A stretch of 64,000 bases of DNA, taken from Antedon mediterranea. Lineage: Eukaryota; Echinodermata; Crinoidea; Comatulida; Antedonidae. Positions 53,201 through 64,000 of the stretch are shown piece after piece. The notes below the pieces were generated by a model. The model was not told the DNA's origin. It was given only the letters and a program-made list of their open reading frames with translations, and searched no databases. Made by a program: the position numbers and the translations under genes. Position 1 is the stretch's first letter, and every line of letters begins with the position of its first letter. Location of the stretch: assembly GCF_964355755.1 (NCBI RefSeq), contig NC_092673.1:3291001-3355000 (forward strand), in the 5' to 3' direction.

Positions 53201-54407
53201 TTAAGGAATATGCGCCGGATATCTTCGAGTGCCGACCGTGACTGAAATAAAAAAGAAGTAGGCATTATTATTGTAAAAAATGAAGTTCTGACAACGCTTC
53301 GGGAAATATATATTCCCTCGAACTTAATATCATTCCCTCGGAGATGTCGACGTTCATTCATCGTCACCGTATCATGAAACACAAAATATTTTCTTTCTTT
53401 TAATTATATTCATATATGTCTTGTCTTGTCTAATGATTGTATCATTATTCTTTGTTTTTATAGGCAAGAGCCTGTAGATACAACTTACCTGGATGACAGG
53501 AGGGGTGGCTACATTTGTAGCATTTTTGAATAGTCTTTTTTGAATTGTTGGCCCATTCGTTACCACATTTTGGACATTTATATGCTTTTTTTTTCAGATT
53601 CACACAGTTACCACCAATTTCCTTACATTTACCACAACGAACCTGGTCATGTGCCTTTGAATTTGCTTTTTTCGTTCCCCGTTTCAGTTTCCACTAGAAA
53701 ACAAAACAGAAACAGTGTAACAAAATGCGATATTAATCGATTCTAGGGTTGTATTTGATACCGAACAACGTTATAATGACTATAAAGATAAGATGATTAG
53801 TGTTGATAGTGATGATGTATATTGAATCACCAAACAATGAATGATGAAAATAATGAGCAGAACAAAAATGTTCAAAGGGAGCCGCTTTGAATGAGATTCT
53901 ACGATGTGCAAAGTAGTAGGCTACGACCTGTGTAAATGTAATTTTCGGTTTCACTTACTTACCTGGTGTATAGGGTAGACTTCGGCTTCACATCCCTGAC
54001 AAGTTTGATGCGTATTAGCCCACGAGTGCCCACTAATCCATTCGTTACCACACTCGCAATGAAATTTACCCATCGCACGATGAGAACCCTGGTAGGGCGT
54101 AGTAGGCCCAGGGAGTTGTAACAACTCCCTGCTGGTAGACCTATCTTCCCCATCCTGTGAACACAAAAACCGCAAATGTATGTTCAGTTGATGCCTTTAA
54201 CCTCAATGTTCTGAGTTACTTAGCAAATTCCAAACAGCAGTAATTATTTGAAGGTTTGCATGGCGAAATCAAATGTTGATATAAAGTTTGCGGTACACCA
54301 CGCGTAGGCCTATATGTAGTTCTTCTTTTCAGAATATACGCGTGGTGGACCGCAAACTTTATATCAGCAGTTACTAAGTAAATGAAATAACTAACCTTAC
54401 GGACCAT
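53201..54407 (-). CDS. Divergent 3CxxC-type zinc-binding protein (ZAR1-like family)
   Basis: Four exons join in phase to 149 residues: 54396-54407 (MVRK), 53963-54154, 53489-53693, 53201-53241. Exon 2 carries TPYQGSHRAMGKFHCECGNE-W, SGHSWAN and CQGCEAEVYPIHQ; exon 3 carries CGKCKEIGGNC plus an extra CPKCGNEW/CYKCSHPSCHP cluster. This is the 3CxxC zinc-binding fold seen at the C-terminus of zygote arrest proteins, with one CxxC reduced to CxC and an added Cys pair module. ZAR1-type proteins bind maternal mRNA in oocytes, but that role here is only inferred. It is opposite in strand to the three related genes that follow. Exon 2 contains a perfect palindrome GGGAGTTGTTACAACTCCC. Confidence 0.75.
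54268..54367. repeat. Inverted repeat (hairpin) in a 3CxxC gene 5' flank or intron
   Basis: GATATAAAGTTTGCGG plus ACACCACGCGTA on the left is inverted as ACGCGTGGTGGACCGC and AAACTTTATATC on the right, arms about 32 bp, loop about 30. It lies in the first intron of the minus-strand 3CxxC gene. Confidence 0.85.
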
Positions 54408-54491
54408 GTTACCTAGGCCTATAGTTTGTTCTGCTCTTCAAATCCGAGTTAACAATTCTAATGTCGTCAATCTTCTCTGGCATAATAGTAT

Positions 54492-54525
54492 CGGAGTTGT
54501 TATTACTAATAACAACTCCCTGGTA
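54492..54525. repeat. Short palindrome related to the coding palindrome
   Basis: GAGTTGTTATTACTAATAACAACTC. The same GAGTTGTTA/TAACAACTC words form the palindrome inside exon 2 of the gene, about 400 bp away. Confidence 0.6.
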
Positions 54526-54887
54526 TAATAGTCTATTTTTATATTGATGATTTTCCTATAACAGTATTAATAGTAAGGGTTGTGCTTTGAAAATAATTGT
54601 ATTCAATTTAAACTTAATCATGCGGTAAACCAACGAGACGTTTTAATAGAACAACTCCAGGCATACATAATAATATATATAAACAACGGTATCAACATTG
54701 CTTATTGGTCTATAAGAGAATAAATGTGATCCTCCATCCATCCATCTAACAAACACGTTTACGGTTTTATTCATTTCGTTCCATGAATTTACTATTTCAC
54801 ACCGGAGATTGGCTGTAGTGACAGATGCTCAGAACATCAAAAATGACACGCGCAGTGTACGATGTAAACAATCACATGAAGTATGAG

Positions 54888-55036
54888 TACTTTTAAACTT
54901 TATGTGACAAAAAATGTGATGTGCCCATATATGGCCATGATCTCAACCATATCACTACCATATTTGGGAATATCACTACCATATTTGGGCACATCACAAT
55001 TCTTTTGTCAAATTACTTTGATAGATTAGACTTTTA
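54888..55036. mobile_element. MITE family A, terminus-less copy
   Basis: Core from AAACTTTATGTGACAAAAAA to TTTTGTCAAATTACTTTGAT is clear, but both CTCTGTCTACA ends are degraded. Confidence 0.8.
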
Positions 55037-55660
55037 TATTATGCATAATATTTAACTTGGGGATTTTTTAATTCATTGCGCAGCTATCAATCACCCTTTT
55101 CAAGGCTATGTTTACCGACTATTGATAAAGACGGGTTCATTTAAAAATCGTGTGGCGTTTTCTACACACAAGATTACTTATTAATAGCAACAACATGGAA
55201 AACCCCACAATATATAAAGTCAGGAAACAAAATATATTAACATAAACGTTGAAATTCAATCAAGACAGAAGTAGGAAACATAACAAACAGTAAGTTTATA
55301 GCCTACTATAAAAAATAAAGTCGTAGGCCTACTACTTTCGGAAACTGAGATATCTAATCTTATGATTTCTATCTATCATATAATCTCTTTCAAATGAAAT
55401 CGATTTTTTTAATGCTGAAGTTTTCAAATGAATATGGCATGGGGTTCTCTGCCTACTTAATTTCATATAAGAATCCCTTCCAAAAATGGCGAATCTGCGA
55501 AATTTCAACCTATCATGCATACGCCACATACATTTCCTCACATTGAGTTTTAATCCACAGAAGACGGTTTAGTAGACATCCAGTAAATTTAACACTGAAG
55601 TTCAATTACCTGTTTTTTACTTCCGGATTAAAAATTAATTTGTTTTAAACAATGTTTTAG

Positions 55661-56126
<466 letters not shown>

Positions 56127-57267
56127 CGTCCATGGCATTTTTACACGTTTATTATGGTGTAGGCCTATTACGAAGATATTTAGAAGACGGAAATTTTACT
56201 ATAAAGACGTTTAACTTACAAAACTAATGTATTTAGGCATTTTACTCATTGATATTATAGTCACAATGGTGGATAGTGTTTGGAAGCCGATTTGTTAAAA
56301 TCTGTTGAGAATATTACCGTAAATGGTAGAGAAGACGAATGGCATTTGTAAGATTTTTGGAACTTAAAAGGTTTTTTTTTAAATAAATAATAATTATAAG
56401 TAAAAACCATTACACGTTTATCATACCGATGCAGGAAACTTCTTCAATAACATTTTTAATTTAGATAATGTAATAGCTTCTTCCGGGCCAGGACCAATGT
56501 ATATAGTATAGAGGCCTATTATTAATGAATAAACTATGGCAAATTAACAACATGTTATGTGTTTTTATTCTGTATATCAGCATTCATTTTGTATAGGCCT
56601 AATACAAACAATAATGGCATGGGTAGTGTAGCAGCAACAACAACTGGATCTTATTTGTCAGATGACAGTTGGCGGTTTTGCTTGATTACAAGCGTTCTGT
56701 GTTTCTTTTCGAATACCTTATGAAACTCGTTGGTCTGGTTTCTTCTTTTTGATTGATATCTGCTTAAGACAACATTGAATCCCATGAGAAGAATTCAATT
56801 AGCTTAATTCTTTATTTATTTATTATGACTAATGTCGATTTGAAATGTGATTAATGACAATGTGCAACTTCAGAAAAACCCAAGCTGATGTGAAGTATTC
56901 ATGCGAAACGATTTACATAATGAGAAACAGAAACCCTTGATGATACTGAAATAAAGATTAACTGTATAAACATTCGTATCTAGCCTACATTAAATAATAT
57001 TCAATACAAAAAATCATAATCCTCACTAATTGAAAAAAATGATTGCTTGATTATGATATCAGAGGGAACTCAACTCGCCTTAAATCGACGATTGGTGTGA
57101 CGTTTCTTTTCAATCGTATTTGATCGGTGACATTCTGATTGCATATATATTTATATACAAAAATGGAAAAACCCCCAATATAATATATAAAGACAGACAG
57201 CAATTCAAACGTTCACACAGGCGTTGACAACAATATTCATCATACAGAAGAACGAAACCAGTAAGAC

Positions 57268-58151
<884 letters not shown>

Positions 58152-59588
58152 TGACTTATCTGTTTTGTTGTGACTAATTGTCTCTTTAAAGACGACTTGC
58201 GTTGCCTCCAACATATTTAAAAGTATATATTATGGTATAGAGAGTATTACGAGAATAATAGGCCTATGATAAGATGAATTCACTTAACTATTACAAATTT
58301 TACCCAGACAGTTAGAACCATGGTGGTGGTGTTTAGAAGTCAATTTGTTACAATCTGTTGAGAATATTACTGTAAATGGTACAGAAGACGAAAATGGTAT
58401 TTGTAAGATCTTTGGAAGAAAGACAATATGCCCTAAATAATAACATTAGCTACAATAGTACAAGTTTGTCATAACCGATGCAGCGAAGTGTCCTCAATAA
58501 TGTGTAGATATGTCATGTAGTTAATTCAAGCATCCAGCACATGCACCTACCTTGGGCCAGGACGGACCAACATGTATATACACAGTATGCTATATTAATT
58601 GAATAAAACTCTGGCAAAATATTACTATTTTTATAATATATTCTGTATAAAAAAAAATCGCGCGGGTAGATGTTTGTAACAACAGTCTGGATCTCAGTGT
58701 TTGTCAGATGACAGCTTTTGCTTTTATTAAGCGTTAGGCCTAGGGTGTTTCTTTTCGAATACCTTATGAAAGTCTTTGGTCTGGTTTCTTCTTTTTGATT
58801 GATATCTGCTTAAGACAATTTTGAATCCCAGAATTCAATTGAGTATTAGCTTATGACTAATGTCGATTTGAAATTTTATTAATGATAATTTGCAACTTGG
58901 GAAAAACCCAAGCTGATGTGAAGTATTCATGCGAAACGATTTACATAATGAGAAACAGAAACCCTATGACGATACTGAAAGAAAGATTATATCTGATTAA
59001 CTGTATAAACATTCGTATCTAGTCAACATCAAGTAATATTCAATACAAACAAAACAATCATAATCCTCACTGATGGAAATTAATGATGATTATTACAAAT
59101 AATTATTATTATAAGCCTGACAGAGACTGACGTCATAAATTTAAATAACGTACGATATCTTGATGATGAACATGTACTGACAGTGGTGTGAACAGGATTC
59201 CTCCATATAACGGTCCTTTACCTTCATAACAGAATGTTAATCAACCAGATTTTGTTTATTATTTTGTTGTAGGCCTATTTTATTTGTTTTAACCAGGGAA
59301 GTTTCAACCAATAATCTTTAAATAAACACTTTAATTGCTGCAAATATACCATGTTATCACGTAAACGAAAACAAAACATTATTTCATGCATCATTGGTTA
59401 ATATGAATCTTATCAGTCTCGTATCTATTCAGATTATTCTGGAAAATCCAACTTTATGTTATGACGTTAAAAGAATGCAGAGTAGTCGCTAGCTAGTATC
59501 ATAATATATTGAGAGCTCGGAGCTGATGAGTTCGAAGCTTTTATTGTCTAGACTTCATTTGAAATAGTAGACCCATACAGAATACAGA

Positions 59589-60348
<760 letters not shown>

Positions 60349-60421
60349 ACACGGACGGAAAGAGAGATGCCATGGCGTAAATTAAAATAATGACACGATC
60401 GTAGGAGGTTGGGCTGATGTC

Positions 60422-60588
60422 ATAAAGCTCTGTCTACACTATCAAACTAGTTTGAGAAAAAAAGTGTGACCTGCCCAAATATGGTAGTGATATGCCTAAT
60501 TATGGTAGTGATGACATCATCATTTCAATATGGGCACATCACATTTTTTTGTCACATAAAATTTGATAAGTGTAGACAAGGCTTAATA
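60422..60588. mobile_element. MITE family A copy
   Basis: TAAAGCTCTGTCTACACTATC / AGTGTAGACAAGGCTTA ends; 74 bases after the stop codon of 3CxxC copy 3. Confidence 0.9.
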
Positions 60589-60796
60589 CAATACATCAAT
60601 GTTTTTTTTGTCGTATTGCAATTTGCAATCAACCTTGTTTTTAATCTTACAGTAATTCAATAATATCACACATGTAGTAAAGGAGTCGATATTATGTCCT
60701 CTTCCCAGATTACACAATAACCCGGTATTTTGGTTGGCGCGAATGAATCGTAAATGAGTGGTACATTCTATGATGAAAAGACATTTTGTCATGTGT

Positions 60797-60947
60797 TAAG
60801 CTCTGTCTACACTATCAAACTTTATGTGACATAAAAATATGATGTGCCCGCATATATGGACATGATAATGTCATATCACTTACATATTTGGACACATCAC
60901 TTTTTTTTGTCAAACTAGTTTGATAGCTGTGTAGACAGAGCCTAAGA
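60797..60947. mobile_element. MITE family A copy
   Basis: TAAGCTCTGTCTACACTATC / AGACAGAGCCTA ends, with a 2-base insertion in the right terminus (GATAGCTGTGTAGACAG). The second copy within 400 bp. Confidence 0.9.
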
Positions 60948-61680
60948 ATGATGATTTAGGACTATGTATACTTAAGTTTAGATTGCCTTGGTAAAATTAT
61001 TCACGGCAAAAGTAAAAATGTAATAATAAGAATAATATAATATATGCATACAATTTATATTTTTTAAATAAATGACTCGACTGTATGATGCGCTATGTGC
61101 AATTTTGTGTGCCGTTTAATTAGTTTCTATCTGTACAAACATGATTGTATATAATATCAGTGAGTTGATTAAAGTTATGAAACTCGACAGACTTCCTTTT
61201 GTTAATTATGAACTTTGTTGTCGACAGGTTATCCATTGTTCAAATATTTGTTTTTATTTATTTATTTATTTATTTCTTCCCATTTTCAAATATATTATAC
61301 AACATGGTACCACACTAGCCCTACGTCCAATAGTGGCGGGTAGGAGAGGGACACACAGTTTATTAAAAACTGAATGTTCAATCTCAATGTTATAAACTAT
61401 TGAAATAGGACAATGTTCGCCGTTCGTGGTGAGGTAAGGCTCTATTCAACATTTTGAATGTCCAGTTACATATTAACATTTAGTGTAGGCCTACTGTTTG
61501 TTCGAAATCAGTACCATTAATAATAATATTAATAATAATGATCTTAGGCCAACAATGTTTTGCTGTAGGCCTAGGCCTAGTGTTATGGCGTTTGGCAATA
61601 TATTACAGAATTCCTAGTGGATAGCTAGACGCACCCTGGTAGGCCTACCTAGGCGACATGGTCACGTACGTATACAATAT
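60948..61680. other. Intergenic region
   Basis: No gene seen. A TTTA microsatellite at about 61252-61274 may be the tail of a minus-strand retroelement fragment; an AGGCCTA patch occurs near 61565. Confidence 0.35.
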
Positions 61681-64000
61681 TTATTTATTTATTTTTTATT
61701 TCATTTCAACACATACATAATACAAAATTAATATGTAAAGGTAACGTAACGTAACTATTAAAACGATATAATACTCTCTCAAAAATAAGAGAGTAATGAA
61801 ATTAAAGAAAAAAAAAATAATGTATCGCAAAAATACACTTTATAATAATCATTTTGTTAATAATTATGGTTTGGTTTCCTTGTATTTTTGGTAAATGTGA
61901 AATAAATGATTATAATTAAGTAATTGTTTTTTGATTTTGCAACTAAATATGTACCACTTTGTAATTAAAATTAAAATGTTTGCATCACTGTGTTTTTCCA
62001 AAACCAAAACATATACTTTCCTTGGTGCTAATTAAGTTATTGTTGATATTTCGATACATATATTGTTTTACATTTTCCCATATTTTCTTTACCAGATCAC
62101 ATTCAAAGAACATATGTAGCAGTGTTTCCTGCTTTTCCTGGCAAAAACTACACATTGGTGAATCGACCTTTGACATCTTAAAGAGCATTGTATTTGTATA
62201 AATTATACGAAGAATAAATTTAAATTGAACATTTTTGAGCTTAGTGTCATTTGTACAGCAGGCGTGTAAATTTGAGAAAAGGTTTTTCCAATTAAGTTCG
62301 TTGTCAAACTCCTTTTCCCATTTTGATTCAATTCCAATTGGCTCTTCACCATTTTTTAATATAATGTGTTTATAGATATAATGACAATTTCTCGTTTTCA
62401 CAGAAATGAATGTCTGTAATTTAGATTCAACTTCATTCGTTGTGTTTACACCTTGTTCAATTAATTTCTGTTTCCAGAGCTTTGGAATTGAATTTACAAT
62501 CTGGTGATATAATAAGAAGTCTGGTTTAAAATTATATTTTTGGTTAAATTCGTCTAGTTCTAATATTTTCCCTTCTTTGTTCACGATATCTTTTACATAG
62601 TTTACATTTTTAACCAACCAATTTTTTTCAACTTTAAATTCTCTTTTATCAAAACATGAGTTGTTCCATAAAGATTGATTTAAGATGTCCTCTATCGTAT
62701 ACGGTTCTACAAAATTGTATTCACTCCACGCAGAGAGTATATCTTTATGGAACCTTTCAAATTGTTTTAATATTTTTGAAGATTTAGAAAAGTTGGTTTC
62801 GAAAACAATATTTCCTCCAACCTCTTTAATCTTACTTTTTAAAAACACTTTCCACTTGGATTGATTTCCATCAAGATATCTTTTCACCCAACATGATTTG
62901 AGAGATGTACAGTAACTCTTAATATGGGGAATTTTTAACCCTCCTTCGTCAAAATTGTTAAGCATGACTTTTCTTTTGACTTTATCGGGCTTTCCGTTCC
63001 ATATAAATTTAAATATTTTACTTTGAATATCTTGAAGGAAACAATCGGATGGGTCTGGTAAATTTGAGAAAACATACGTGAATATAGGGAGAAACCGTGA
63101 CTTAATAATAGTTGCTTTTCCAAACAAAGTAAGTGAGCGTTGTTTCCACATATTTAATACATTTTTAGCTTTATCTGGAAAGTTGAGTCTGAAAATATCA
63201 TTAAAATTACAAGAAATATTAACACCCAAGTATTTTACTGGGCCTTTGGTCCATGAAATACTTTTCTCAGATGGCGTTTTATAGTCGCAGTTTCTTAACG
63301 ATCCTATTCTCATAATGTTACTTTTTTAATTCTGAGTCCAGAATATATAAAAAATTCATCCAGTATATCTATAATTGGTCTTTGAGAAAAAACACAGTGT
63401 CATCTGCAAATTGGCTAATTCTTATGTCTACATTATTGTACTCTACCTTTAAATGTGTCTGACGTACCATTACCTAGTGTTTTTGCACAAATTATAAAAA
63501 GATATGGGGATAAATAAAAAAATTGAAGAATTTTGAGGTTACCCCGTTATTTATAACACAACTAACAATGTCTTTATATAATATTTTTATCCAATTTATC
63601 ATATTTTTACCAAAGCCAAATCTCTTAAGAGACATATCAAGGAAGTCCCATTTCACCTTATCGAAAGCCTTTTCGAAATCTACAAAAAATAGTAAGTTTG
63701 GCTTGTTGTGCATTTCTGCATATTCTATTACATCATAACTAATCTTATGTTGTCTCCAATCTGCCTTTAAGAAAGCCCGTTTGATCAGGATTAATTACTT
63801 ATGGCAGCACACATTTTAAACGAGTCGCAATGGCTTTTGCTAAAATGTTATAATCCACATTTAAAAGCGAGATGGGACGCCAGTTTTTCAATAATAGCGG
63901 AGATTTATCTTTTTTCGGTATAAGTGATATCACCCCTCGTTTCTGGGAGATACTTAAAAACCCGGATTGGAAAGAATAATGGTAAGCGTTAATTAGCGTA
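61680..64000 (-). mobile_element. Decayed LINE (L1/Tx1-like), 3' half, running off the right edge
   Basis: On the minus strand, reading from the right edge: KRGVISLIPKKDKSPLLLK-NWRPISLLN (63.8-63.95 kb), DFEKAFDKVKWDFLD (63.6-63.7 kb) and QFADDTVFFL (63.38-63.42 kb) are reverse-transcriptase motifs. A 442-codon open frame (61985-63313) follows with the thumb/connection region and a zinc-knuckle-like CSFCQEKQETLLHMFFECDL near its C-terminus. The conserved RGVRQGCPLS motif that should precede PYLFIICAKTLG is missing, and stop codons and frameshifts separate the parts, so the copy is dead. The 3' end near 61680 has an AAAT-type tail. Confidence 0.85.
61985..63313 (-). pseudogene. LINE ORF2 C-terminal fragment
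   Basis: 442 residues. It contains the post-RT segment of L1/Tx1-type ORF2: GPVKYLGVNI near the start, RSLTLFGKATIIKSRFLP, IFKFIWNGKPDKVKRKVM, GGLKIPHIKSYCTSLKSCWV, and the CxxC-H-C zinc motif near the end. Its Met start is incidental because upstream RT sequence is in broken frames. Lack of internal stops suggests insertion was not ancient. Confidence 0.8.

Overview
The window is eukaryotic: every protein gene is split into many short exons joined by GT-AG introns, the DNA is AT-rich, and repeats fill most introns. Three things suggest an invertebrate deuterostome, probably an echinoderm: a cluster of vault RNA genes, a family known from deuterostomes; a foldback element built like the TU elements of sea urchins; and SINE bodies and AGGCCTA-rich tracts that I associate with echinoderm genomes. 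The echinoderm placement is inference; I cannot name the species.

Layout. 1-600: a truncated SINE and the 5' exons of a mitofilin (MIC60) gene running off the left edge (-). 2.1-14.8 kb: a 21-exon gene (-) for an ankyrin-Roc-COR (Roco) GTPase with an unusual C-terminus (Cys-rich segment, Ser/Thr/Pro stalk, hydrophobic helix). One exon carries a frameshift just before the P-loop. A threonine-type tRNA lies in one of its introns. 15.7-26.0 kb: the most unusual part of the window, with ten vault-RNA-like genes, eight of them full length and all on +, surrounding a tandem array of tRNA-Arg(CCT) genes, all on -. One array member is interrupted by a 929-bp foldback element, and several copies have altered anticodons. 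27.5-33.5 kb: MFSD13A/TMEM180 membrane transporter homologue (-). It is head-to-head with drebrin-like DBNL (34.3-38.8 kb, +), with CRE-like sites between them. 41.6-51.8 kb: CCDC78 (-), retaining a degenerate kinesin-motor-like N-terminus before its coiled coil. 53.2-60.3 kb: four small 3CxxC zinc-binding (ZAR1-like) genes, one on - and three in tandem on +; the first + copy looks like a recent pseudogene. 61.7-64.0 kb: a decayed L1/Tx1-like LINE (-) running off the right edge.

Mobile DNA: a ~150-bp MITE whose ends read like CTCTGTCTACACTATCAAAC occurs about 20 times, roughly one per 3 kb. There are also a Mutator-like foldback element with a perfect 9-bp target duplication, hAT-type MITEs, several other inverted-repeat elements and several tRNA-derived SINEs. 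The protein genes show no shared pathway. The coherent functional unit is the Pol III locus at 15.7-26 kb. Exon structures were derived by hand from reading-frame continuity and splice sites; phases agree at every junction listed except where a frameshift is stated.
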